Assembly: GCF_018613695.1 (NCBI RefSeq)
Contig: NZ_JAGGPR010000008.1
Span: 319,698-383,697 of the forward strand
Length of the DNA stretch: 64,000 bases
Source: Arthrobacter sp. ISL-95
GTDB taxonomy: Bacteria; Actinomycetota; Actinomycetes; Actinomycetales; Micrococcaceae
Direction: 5' to 3'
This document shows positions 45,612 through 53,291 of the stretch, in pieces. The notes under the pieces are model-generated. The model did not search any database, was not told the DNA's origin, and worked only from the letters and a program-made list of their open reading frames with translations. The stretch's first letter is position 1. Every line of letters begins with the position of its first letter. The position numbers were made by a program, and so were the translations under genes.

Positions 45612-47638
45612 TGCTGGTCCTGACGTTCGTAGGGAATCTTTTCGCCGGCTTCAATGGCCACCGGAAGCCGGTTTTCGGCGGGCGGCAACGGGCAGGTGGC
45701 GAGGTCGGTATAGGCGCAGGGCAGATTGACGGCCCGGTTGAAGTCGAGTTCCACGGAACCGTCAGCTGCCGGGAGCACGGACAGCGAGCGATTGGCCGCA
45801 TAGGTGGTTTTGCCGGAGGTCTGATCCGTGAACAGCACGGACAAGGATCCCGGCGCGTAACCGTTAAACGCGGTCAGCGCCAGCTCCTCGCCGGCCAGTT
45901 TGAAGCGAATCTCACCCGGAGCTTCGTAAACGTGCTGGATGCCCTCGACGGCGGCGCCCATCGTGGTGGGGCGCGGAGCCTCGAACGGGACGAACGTACC
46001 CGCCACGGCAAACGCAGCATTGGGCGTGTAGGCGGGCGTGCCCTGATACTCCTGCAGGAGGGTGTTGGCCGGGTTTCGCGGCCGCACAATGTACTCGCCG
46101 CCGCGCTTGGCCACCTCAATGACGGTGTCGCCGGAGACCAGGTTGATGCCACCGCGTTCCTCGATGGGCCCGAACTCCAATGTCTTGCCTGAGACGGTGT
46201 TCAGTTCAACGCCGTCTTGCTGCAGGCTTTCGCCCGGTTCCAGGACAACACGTACGACGTCGGCGTGCACACTCCACGCGCCCGGCGCACCTTCCAGCCG
46301 GGTGGCTTCGTTACTGAGCCAGTGCAGGTGGGTCACTGCGAGGAAGCCATGGGGGTGAGCACGGTGACGCTCGTGGGCGGCGTGCCATTCCTGCCATTCC
46401 TCGTCAAAGGATTCGAGGCCGTGGTGCGTGGGCCCACGACTGCCGGGTTCCCTGGCCGAGCTTGCGAGGTTAGTGGGCAGCTGGGGATGTGCGTTGTCGC
46501 TCCTGTTGAAGGCGTGATCGGCGGTGACTGCTGCTGCAGCGTCAGGTTCGGTGGCCCCGGCGAACTCCGGGCGGCCCCCGAATGGATCGCTGGATTCCCA
46601 CAAGGTGGTGGGCGCCGAAGCCCGGACGGCCGGGATAACCTCCAGCGCGAAGCGTTCCAGGATCTCCAACTGCTGCTCGAACGGCAGCGTGGTGGGCAAG
46701 GAGATCGACTGGAGATCGTGGTTGTACAGCGAGTGGTAGCTGAGGATCTTGTCGATCACCTGTTCCGGACTGCCAACCAATGCAGGCCCCTCGGCCACTG
46801 CGTGCTGGATATCCCTGAAGGGTGAGTTATTGCCCGGGACATTCCGGCTCGCGGTCAGCCCTTCATAAACCGGCCCGTACTGGCGAATGGCTTCCTGCGT
46901 GGTGTCCGCAATGAAAACCCCGCCCGCTCCACTGCCCGAGCCCAGGTACTGGTGCCGAGGATCGTGCCCGTGGCGCTCGTACTCTTCGCGGTAGTGGTCG
47001 ATCAGGACCTTGTAGTTCTCCCGGGGTTGGATGGCGTTGGCCGTGAACAGAGGATCTCCCCATTTGGCGGCGAGCGCAGCGGACGTCAGGGTTGTAGCCG
47101 AGCCGTGCCAAATCCGGGGCGAACCGGCAAAGGGGCGGGGCGTCGTCGTGGTTGGCTCGGTGAGCGCCGGCCTGAAGCGGCCGGACCAGGTGACACTTTC
47201 CTTGCGCCACAGCGTGCGCAGCAACGCGTACTTCTCGGCCAGGAGGTCCCACTGATCATCCAGGGACAGACCGAAAAGCGGGTACTGCAGGACTTCGTTG
47301 CCTTTGCCGATCACCAGTTCCAGGCGTCCCCGGCTGAGTTGATCGATGGTGGCGTAGTCCTCGGCCACGCGCACCGGATCCAGCACGGAGAGCACGGTGA
47401 CACCGGTCTGGAGGCGGATGCGGCTGGTGACGGCGGCAATCGCGGCGAGGACCGTCGTCGGGGATGACGAGACGAACTCGCCGGCGTGGCGTTCCCCCAC
47501 GGAGAAACTGTCGAAGCCGAGTTCCTCGGCACGGCGGGCCGTCTCCACCACCTGGTTCAATCGGTCAGCGGTGGAGACGATCTCCCCCGTCACCGGATTC
47601 TTCAGGTGGGGAATGATGTCCAGGACCTGGAACTTCAT
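45608..47638 (-). CDS. LLM flavin monooxygenase fused to DUF1684
   Basis: A 676-residue fusion. Residues 1 to about 350 are a luciferase-like monooxygenase (FDSFSVGERHAGEFVSSSPTTVLAAIAAVTSRIRL, IDQLSRGRLELVIGKG, VGSPEQVIDKIL). A Pro/Ala/Asp-rich linker of about 60 residues follows, then a DUF1684 domain from about 420 with FDEEWQEWHAAHERHRAHPHGFLAVTHLHWL at its start and the characteristic ending CPLPPAENRLPVAIEAGEK. DUF1684 has no assigned function to my knowledge. The start overlaps the binding-protein stop (ATGA), and the stop overlaps the next LLM start. Confidence 0.9.
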   Translation of the reverse strand: MKFQVLDIIPHLKNPVTGEIVSTADRLNQVVETARRAEELGFDSFSVGERHAGEFVSSSPTTVLAAIAAVTSRIRLQTGVTVLSVLDPVRVAEDYATIDQLSRGRLELVIGKGNEVLQYPLFGLSLDDQWDLLAEKYALLRTLWRKESVTWSGRFRPALTEPTTTTPRPFAGSPRIWHGSATTLTSAALAAKWGDPLFTANAIQPRENYKVLIDHYREEYERHGHDPRHQYLGSGSGAGGVFIADTTQEAIRQYGPVYEGLTASRNVPGNNSPFRDIQHAVAEGPALVGSPEQVIDKILSYHSLYNHDLQSISLPTTLPFEQQLEILERFALEVIPAVRASAPTTLWESSDPFGGRPEFAGATEPDAAAAVTADHAFNRSDNAHPQLPTNLASSAREPGSRGPTHHGLESFDEEWQEWHAAHERHRAHPHGFLAVTHLHWLSNEATRLEGAPGAWSVHADVVRVVLEPGESLQQDGVELNTVSGKTLEFGPIEERGGINLVSGDTVIEVAKRGGEYIVRPRNPANTLLQEYQGTPAYTPNAAFAVAGTFVPFEAPRPTTMGAAVEGIQHVYEAPGEIRFKLAGEELALTAFNGYAPGSLSVLFTDQTSGKTTYAANRSLSVLPAADGSVELDFNRAVNLPCAYTDLATCPLPPAENRLPVAIEAGEKIPYERQDQQ

Positions 47639-48633
47639 TTGCCGGTACCAAAGGTCGCTTCAGTGACCGTCTTGGATTCCGGGATGGCTTCCTCGGAGAG
47701 GCCCCAGCGTTCCAGGACCTTGCCGTAGGAACCGTCCTTGATGGTGGAGTTCAGGGCGTCGGTGATGGCCGGAGCCAGCCCGTTGCCTTTCAGGGTGGTG
47801 GCGGCAACCAGTGTTTCTGCGGGCCAGCCGGCGTTGACCTTGCCTACCACTTTGAGGTCATCCTGGGTGTTTTCGCGGTAGGTCACCGACGGGTATGGTG
47901 CCAAGTTCAGGTCGGTGCGGCCCGAGGAAAGCGCCAGGATGGTGTCGGCGTCCGATGAGTAGTACTGCAGCGTGGCCGGCGCCTTGCCCTTGTCCTCGAG
48001 TTCCTTGTTCCAGGCCAACAGGATTTTCTCCTGATTGGTGCCTGAGCCCACGGAGATCTTCAGTCCGGAAATGTCGTCCGAGCCCTTGATGTCGTACGTG
48101 GAGCTCTTCTTCGCCTCGAAACCCATGTACGCGGCGCGGTAGGTGGAGAAGTCGAACAGCTTCACACGGGCTGCGTTGATGCCCACGTTGGAGAAAACGG
48201 CCTCGAAGTCACCGGACTGGGTTTTGAGAGGCCAGTTCTCCCAGGACGTCACCTGGAGGTCCAGTTCCAGCCCAAGCTTGTCCGCCACGAGCTGGGCGAT
48301 GTCCACCTCAACACCAATCGGCGTCTTGTCATCAGTGGCGTGGAAGGACAGCGGAATTGAACCCGCCGTGGTGGCAACGGTCAGTTTGCCGTCCTTGGCG
48401 ATCGCTGCGGGAACCTTGGAGGTGGCAGCGGCGTCTTTCTCACCGCGGATTCGGTTCTGGTCCACGGAAGTGTTGTAAACAATGCCGTTCTTGGCAGCTT
48501 CGGACTCCGGCTGGGCGGCCGACGCTCCAGGATCGGAGCACCCGGCCAGCACCGGAAGCACGACGGCGGGAAGTACAGCGAGCGCCAGGAGTTTGCTCTT
48601 GTTGGTAGCGAGGGCGCGGGTAGTGCGAAGCAT
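47635..48633 (-). CDS. Amino-acid-type ABC transporter binding lipoprotein
   Basis: A 332-residue SBP_bac_3 lipoprotein. The signal ends at lipobox LAGC (Cys32), and the mature domain contains GVEVDIAQLVADKLGLELDLQV and KISVGSGTNQEKIL. It delivers an amino-acid-like solute to the permease and ATPase encoded just upstream. Its stop is overlapped by the LLM-DUF1684 start, tying uptake directly to oxidation. The family includes cystine and S-modified cysteine binders, which fits the LLM partners; the ligand is inferred. A paralogue lies at 39148-40146. Confidence 0.92.
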   Translation of the reverse strand: MLRTTRALATNKSKLLALAVLPAVVLPVLAGCSDPGASAAQPESEAAKNGIVYNTSVDQNRIRGEKDAAATSKVPAAIAKDGKLTVATTAGSIPLSFHATDDKTPIGVEVDIAQLVADKLGLELDLQVTSWENWPLKTQSGDFEAVFSNVGINAARVKLFDFSTYRAAYMGFEAKKSSTYDIKGSDDISGLKISVGSGTNQEKILLAWNKELEDKGKAPATLQYYSSDADTILALSSGRTDLNLAPYPSVTYRENTQDDLKVVGKVNAGWPAETLVAATTLKGNGLAPAITDALNSTIKDGSYGKVLERWGLSEEAIPESKTVTEATFGTGK

Positions 48634-48641
48634 GGGGTGTC

Positions 48642-49562
48642 CTAGATGTTGAAGGCTGGTTCGATGACTTTGGAGAAGAAGCTGCGGGTGCGTTCCTCGC
48701 GGGGATTTGCAAAGATTTCCTGGGGCGTGCCCGACTCCACAATCTGGCCCTGGTCCATGAACACCACGGTGTCCGCCACATCCCGGGCGAAGCCCATCTC
48801 GTGCGTCACCACAATCAGGGTGGTACCGGACTTGGCCAGTTCACGGATGACGTCCAGGACCTCGTTCACCAGTTCCGGGTCCAGTGCCGAGGTTGGCTCG
48901 TCGAACAGGAGGATCTTGGGATCGAGGGCCAGCGCGCGGGCAATCGCAACGCGCTGCTGTTGGCCGCCGGAAAGCTGCCGCGGGTAGGCACCGGCGCGGT
49001 CCTTCAGACCCACACGGTCCAGGAGTTCCAGGCCGCGTTTCCGGGCTTCGGCTTTGGACCGCTTCTGCGCCACGATGGGTGCCTCGATCACGTTCTCCAA
49101 AGCGGTGAGGTGCGGGAACAGGTTGAAGCTCTGGAACACCATGCCAATGTGGGTGCGCTGCTTGAGGATGTCCTTCTCACGAAGCTCGTGGAGCTTGTTG
49201 CCGCGGACCTCGTAGCCCACCAGTTCGCCGTCGATGGTGATGTATCCGCCGTCGACTTTTTCCAAGTGGTTGATGGTGCGCAGCAGGGTGGACTTGCCGG
49301 AGCCGGACGGGCCCACGATCACGGCAACACCACCCGGCGGCACGGACAAGGAGACACCCTTGAGGACCTCGGTCGCTCCAAAGGACTTGCGGACATTGGT
49401 GATGTCCACCTGGCCGCGGGTTGCCGGCCTGTCCGCTGAGGCGGGCTGTGCCGTCGTCGTGCCGTCAGGATCGCCGGCCGATCCCGCCGGACCTGCTGTC
49501 CGGGTCTTTTCCGCGGCCTGAGCGGCAGCAGAGGAGTCTTTGCGTGCAGCGATGATGCTCAT
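48642..49562 (-). CDS. Polar amino acid ABC transporter ATPase
   Basis: A 306-residue ATPase of the GlnQ/HisP/TcyC type. Walker A is GPSGSGKST, the Q-loop FQSFNLFPHLTALENV, the signature LSGGQQQR, Walker B ILLFDEPTSALD and the H-loop VVTHEMGFARDVAD. The first ~50 residues are an unusual Ala/Gly/Thr-rich extension. The ATG overlaps the permease stop (ATGA), and the binding protein follows after 8 bases. It energises uptake through the adjacent permease. Confidence 0.95.
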   Translation of the reverse strand: MSIIAARKDSSAAAQAAEKTRTAGPAGSAGDPDGTTTAQPASADRPATRGQVDITNVRKSFGATEVLKGVSLSVPPGGVAVIVGPSGSGKSTLLRTINHLEKVDGGYITIDGELVGYEVRGNKLHELREKDILKQRTHIGMVFQSFNLFPHLTALENVIEAPIVAQKRSKAEARKRGLELLDRVGLKDRAGAYPRQLSGGQQQRVAIARALALDPKILLFDEPTSALDPELVNEVLDVIRELAKSGTTLIVVTHEMGFARDVADTVVFMDQGQIVESGTPQEIFANPREERTRSFFSKVIEPAFNI

Positions 49563-50524
49563 CGGGCGTCCTTCGTGGGAGAGGCAGCAACGTGGGTAGT
49601 GAAGAACTTCCGGGCCTTCTGCAACGGCGTGAGCGGCAGGGTCCGCAGGGCGCCCTTGGAGAAGTGGCGCTCAATGTAGTACTGGAAAACGCTCAGCACG
49701 GAGGTGATCACCACGTACCAGAGCGTGGCGACCAGCAGCAGGGGAAGCACCTGCTGGGTCCGGTTGTAGATGACCTGGACCGTGTAAAAGAGCTCGGAGT
49801 AAGCAAGGACGTAAACAATCGAGGTGCCCTTGACCAGGCCGATGATCTCGTTGAACGCGTTGGGCAGGATGGCCCGCATGGCTTGCGGCAGCACAATCCT
49901 TGTGGACCGCTTCCATGCCGGGATGCCCAACGCGGAGGCAGCTTCCAACTGGCCCTGGTCCACGGAGAGAATGCCGCCGCGGATGATTTCGGCGGAGTAG
50001 GCAGCCTGGTTCAGCGTGAGCCCCAGGACGGCGGCAGCGAACTGGCTGATGAGCGTGGTGGTCTGTGCCTCGAAGAAGCGGACGTCCGTGAAAGGGATGC
50101 CCAGGCTGATCTTCTCGTACAGATAGCCCAGGTTGTACCAGAGCAGAAGCTGGACCAGCAGCGGCGTGGAACGGAAGATCCAGGAGAACGTCCAAGACAC
50201 CGAGACCAACAGCGGAGAGGAGGACAGACGCATGAGGGCCAGGATGAAACCGAGGACGAAGCCAAGGACACCGGAAATGGCCGTGAGCTTGAGGGTCTCG
50301 ATCAGTCCGTTGACTACCGACTGGGCTGTGAACCATTCGGCCACGACGCCCCACTCCCAGCGCGGGTTGGTGACCAGCGACCACGCAATGGCCGCGACGC
50401 CGGCGGCTACCAGTACGGTGCCCACCCAACGCCAGGGGTGCCGGGCCGGAACCAACTGGTAGTCGGAGTAATCCGGGGTGGGCGGTGCAGTTTCCGCCGT
50501 GGCAGGCGGTGCGATTGCACTCAT
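49559..50524 (-). CDS. Polar amino acid ABC transporter permease
   Basis: A 321-residue inner-membrane protein of the His/Glu/Gln/Arg/opine permease family. One early span (WVGTVLVAAGVAAIAWSLV) precedes the conserved five-span core. The EAA loop that docks the ATPase is AEIIRGGILSVDQGQLEAASALGIPAWKRSTRIVLPQA. With no second permease gene it probably forms a homodimer. ATG 50524 was chosen for GAGGTG 5 bases upstream. It is first in the operon, directly after a visible promoter. Confidence 0.94.
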   Translation of the reverse strand: MSAIAPPATAETAPPTPDYSDYQLVPARHPWRWVGTVLVAAGVAAIAWSLVTNPRWEWGVVAEWFTAQSVVNGLIETLKLTAISGVLGFVLGFILALMRLSSSPLLVSVSWTFSWIFRSTPLLVQLLLWYNLGYLYEKISLGIPFTDVRFFEAQTTTLISQFAAAVLGLTLNQAAYSAEIIRGGILSVDQGQLEAASALGIPAWKRSTRIVLPQAMRAILPNAFNEIIGLVKGTSIVYVLAYSELFYTVQVIYNRTQQVLPLLLVATLWYVVITSVLSVFQYYIERHFSKGALRTLPLTPLQKARKFFTTHVAASPTKDAR

Positions 50525-50570
50525 GCGCCACCTCATTTCAGATCGGTTGTTGTCTATCGGATGGCTGCCA

Positions 50571-50599
50571 ATCTAGGGCCGCGCGAAACCCGACAGCAA
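50571..50599 (-). promoter_or_regulatory. Promoter of the ABC-LLM operon
   Basis: On the minus strand -35 TTGCTG (50599-50594), 17-bp spacer and -10 CTAGAT (50576-50571). The start site would be near 50564, about 40 bases before the permease ATG. The -10 context CCTAGATTGGCA resembles the CTTAGATTGGGC before the divergent FAD gene, hinting at shared control. Confidence 0.5.
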
Positions 50600-50672
50600 G
50601 GCGGGAATTTGCACTTCTTCACTGGACTTCGCGCGGCTTCGCAGGGGTTCGCACGGCGTCACAAACCTCGTC

Positions 50673-50720
50673 ATGAGGCGCCATGTGCGTCGGGATTTTG
50701 CGCGCCTTAACGTTGCGTGA
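50673..50720 (+). CDS. Possible 15-codon leader peptide
   Basis: A short frame MRRHVRRDFARLNVA recalls the Arg/His-rich 'RRHVD' leader peptides placed before sulfur-related genes in actinobacteria. A small hairpin (GGCGG TTA CCGCC) follows at about 50733-50745. It has no good ribosome site and no cysteine codons, and the best promoter for the next gene lies downstream of it, so I consider it doubtful. Confidence 0.2.
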   Translation: MRRHVRRDFARLNVA

Positions 50721-50748
50721 CGTGTGGTGAACGGCGGTTACCGCCGCC

Positions 50749-50777
50749 TCGACCGGCAGCCTGCTTCGTCCTTAGAT
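50749..50777 (+). promoter_or_regulatory. Possible promoter of the FAD-protein gene
   Basis: -35 TCGACC (50749-50754), 17-bp spacer and -10 TTAGAT (50772-50777). The start site would be about 30 bases before the ATG at 50813. The -10 and the following TGGGCATC share a sequence context with the divergent minus-strand promoter. Confidence 0.4.
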
Positions 50778-50812
50778 TGGGCATCACCAACCACTGTTTT
50801 TCAGGAGATCCC

Positions 50813-52768
50813 ATGCCGTCACGAGTACCCGCCATCGCCTTCATCGGCGGCGGCCCGCGCACGGCCGGTGTCCTCGAGCGGCTTGCAGCCAACCGGCCCG
50901 AACTTTTCGGCGGTCCCCTTCACTTGCACGTGATCGAACCCCATGAACCCGGTTCCGGGAGGATCTGGCGCTATGACCAGGATCCCGGGCTGCTGCTGAA
51001 CTCCACGGCTGCGGACGTCACCATGTTCACCGATGCCTCTGTGGCCTGCGATGGTCCGTCGGTTGACGGACCCGGGCTGTCCACGTGGGCGGCAGGTGTC
51101 CTCGATGGCAGCATCCGGGACGTCCCGGCGTTGGAGCCGCACCTGCTGGACCAACTCCGGGCGCTGACGCCGGCGTCTTTTCCCACCCGGCAACTGCAGA
51201 GCAAGTACCTTGAGTGGTTCTTCCGCCGGGCGGTCAGCAACCTTGGTCCCGAAGTCACGGCGACCGTTCATCGCGACACAGCCACCGGCGTCGTGCGTTC
51301 TTCTGCGGACGGCACTGGTTCGTCTGACACGCACGACGACCATCCGCACCGCGTGCGGCTGGCTTCCGGCGCCGAGGTGGTTGCCGACGTTGTGGTTTAC
51401 GCGCTGGGCCACACCGATTCCTTGACTGATCCCGAGTCCGCCCGCCTCAGTGAATTCGCTGCCCGGCACAGCGGGTTCCATGCGCCGCCGTCATACACCA
51501 CGGACGTGGACTACTCCGCGATTGAAGCCGGGCAGGACGTGATCGTCTCCGGCATGGGGCTCGCCTTCGTGGACCTGATGGTGCTGCTGTTTGAGGGCCG
51601 CGGCGGCCGCTTTGAAGAAAGGCCCGACGGCGAACTGGACTACGTGCCCTCCGGCGCCGAGCCGCGGGTCTGGGCAGGTTCACGACGCGGAGTGCCGTAC
51701 CACTCCAAGATCTCCTCCGTTCTGCAGGGCGAGCCGATATCCCGCCCGCGGTACTTCACGTCCTCAGCCATCGACGCCCTGCTCGCTAAGCACCAGGAAC
51801 TCGATTTCCGTGCACACCTGTGGCCGTTGATCGCCAAGGACGCGGGCTACGCCTACTACCGCGAGCTGTTCACTGGCTACCCGTCACGGGTGCTGGGGAC
51901 GTGGGCCGACTTTGAGTCGCGCCTCGATGCCCTTGATTGGTACAGCGCTGCCCGAGAGGAATTGGTGGCATTCTCGGTGCCGGATCCTGCTCTGCGCCTG
52001 GACCTCGAAAAGCTTGACCACCCCCTGAGCGGCTGCGCTTTCGCGGACCATAACACCGTCCAGCGCTCCGTGGCCGCCTACATCCAGAACGACCTGAACC
52101 TCCGGACCAGCCCGGACCATTCCGAGACCCTCGCCCTGTTCACCGCCCTGTTGTTCGTGTACATGGACCTCGGCCGGCTGGTTCCGCAGGAGCGGCTCAA
52201 CGCACGCTCTCAGCAGACCATCCATGGTTGGTGGCACGGTTTCTTCAGTTTCGTGGACTCGGGACCGCCGGCGCACCGTCTGCGTGAAATGCTCGCACTG
52301 CACAGGGCCGGGCTCCTGAAGTTCCTGGGCCCCGGCATGTGGGTCCGCGCAGACGACTCTGTTGGCAGGTTCGTGGCCGGGACGTTCCAGTCGCCTGTGG
52401 TGGTGGATGCGTCCGCGTACATTGAGGCCAGGCTGCCTTCCGCGTCCGTGGAACGTTCTGCGAATCCCGCCTTGGCTGACCTGCACCACTCCGGATGGGG
52501 CACCGAGCAGAGGCTTCTCACGTCCGAGGGCGCCCACTCCACCGGCAAACTCCTGGTCTCCGGGAATCACGAGGTCCTGTCCCCTGTTGCTACTCCTCAG
52601 AAGGGTTTGTTCGCGGTGGGACCGTGGACGTCCGGTTGGGGTGCGGGTGCGTTTGCCCGTCCCAACACCAACGCAGCACCCTTCCGGGAAAACGACGCCC
52701 TGGCACGCCGGATCCTGTCCACAATTGCTGCCACCCGCCAGCTGACCGACGCCCTACGAAAGGCCTGA
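50813..52768 (+). CDS. FAD/NAD(P)-binding protein (COG4529-like)
   Basis: A 651-residue flavoprotein. The N-terminal FAD loop is IAFIGGGPRTAGVLERLA, followed by EPHEPGSGRIWR. A second nucleotide-binding region contains DVIVSGMGLAFVDLMVLLFEGRGG, a YALGHTD turn and a C-terminal GLFAVGPWTSGWGAGAFARP flavin-contact motif. The family is uncharacterised, but the fold suggests an NAD(P)H-dependent hydroxylase or reductase. AGGAG precedes ATG 50813. It is divergent from the ABC-LLM operon and 1 base from a GNAT gene, so it may act in the same pathway, possibly on the imported compound. Confidence 0.88.
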   Translation: MPSRVPAIAFIGGGPRTAGVLERLAANRPELFGGPLHLHVIEPHEPGSGRIWRYDQDPGLLLNSTAADVTMFTDASVACDGPSVDGPGLSTWAAGVLDGSIRDVPALEPHLLDQLRALTPASFPTRQLQSKYLEWFFRRAVSNLGPEVTATVHRDTATGVVRSSADGTGSSDTHDDHPHRVRLASGAEVVADVVVYALGHTDSLTDPESARLSEFAARHSGFHAPPSYTTDVDYSAIEAGQDVIVSGMGLAFVDLMVLLFEGRGGRFEERPDGELDYVPSGAEPRVWAGSRRGVPYHSKISSVLQGEPISRPRYFTSSAIDALLAKHQELDFRAHLWPLIAKDAGYAYYRELFTGYPSRVLGTWADFESRLDALDWYSAAREELVAFSVPDPALRLDLEKLDHPLSGCAFADHNTVQRSVAAYIQNDLNLRTSPDHSETLALFTALLFVYMDLGRLVPQERLNARSQQTIHGWWHGFFSFVDSGPPAHRLREMLALHRAGLLKFLGPGMWVRADDSVGRFVAGTFQSPVVVDASAYIEARLPSASVERSANPALADLHHSGWGTEQRLLTSEGAHSTGKLLVSGNHEVLSPVATPQKGLFAVGPWTSGWGAGAFARPNTNAAPFRENDALARRILSTIAATRQLTDALRKA

Positions 52769-52769
52769 C

Positions 52770-53288
52770 ATGACAACAACGCCAACCCTGCCGACGTCGG
52801 GCCTTACCGTCCTCAGACTGCCTATGCGCGATCCCCGCGTTCGTCCGCTCCTTGACGAGCTCGCCGTCGAATACAACACCCGCTACGGGGACCTGTTCAG
52901 CAGCGAAGGAGCTGCGGAGGAACTGAACAGGTACCCGGCAGAGGAATTCGAAGCTCCGCACGGCGCGCTGATCATCATTCAGGAAAACGGCGAGTCCGTG
53001 GCCGGCGGCGCGTTCCGGCGCTACGACCAGCACACCGCTGAATTGAAGCGGATCTGGACGCACTCAGCCCATCGTCGTCGCGGTCTGGCACGGCTGGTGC
53101 TGACGGAACTGGAGAATGAAGCTCGACGCCGGGGCTATCGGAAGCTATACCTCACCACCGGGCCACGCCAGCCGGAAGCCAAGCACCTCTACCTCGCCAC
53201 CGGCTACAAAGCACTGTTCGACCTCGCCGCCGACCCCGAGGACATCAAGCACTTGGCCTTCAGCAAGGATCTTCCCGTGCAGAGCTAA
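52770..53288 (+). CDS. GNAT-family N-acetyltransferase next to FAD protein
   Basis: A 172-residue GNAT. Motif A is RIWTHSAHRRRGLARLVLTELENEARRRG, followed by LYLTTGPRQPEAKHLYLATGYK. The substrate-side N-terminus has DELAVEYNTRYGDLF. It begins one base after the FAD protein stop, so the two are cotranscribed and oriented away from the LLM operon. In Bacillus thioether-salvage operons a GNAT N-acetylates the S-modified cysteine before the LLM enzyme attacks it; the same role here is inference. Confidence 0.88.
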   Translation: MTTTPTLPTSGLTVLRLPMRDPRVRPLLDELAVEYNTRYGDLFSSEGAAEELNRYPAEEFEAPHGALIIIQENGESVAGGAFRRYDQHTAELKRIWTHSAHRRRGLARLVLTELENEARRRGYRKLYLTTGPRQPEAKHLYLATGYKALFDLAADPEDIKHLAFSKDLPVQS

Positions 53289-53291
53289 GCT

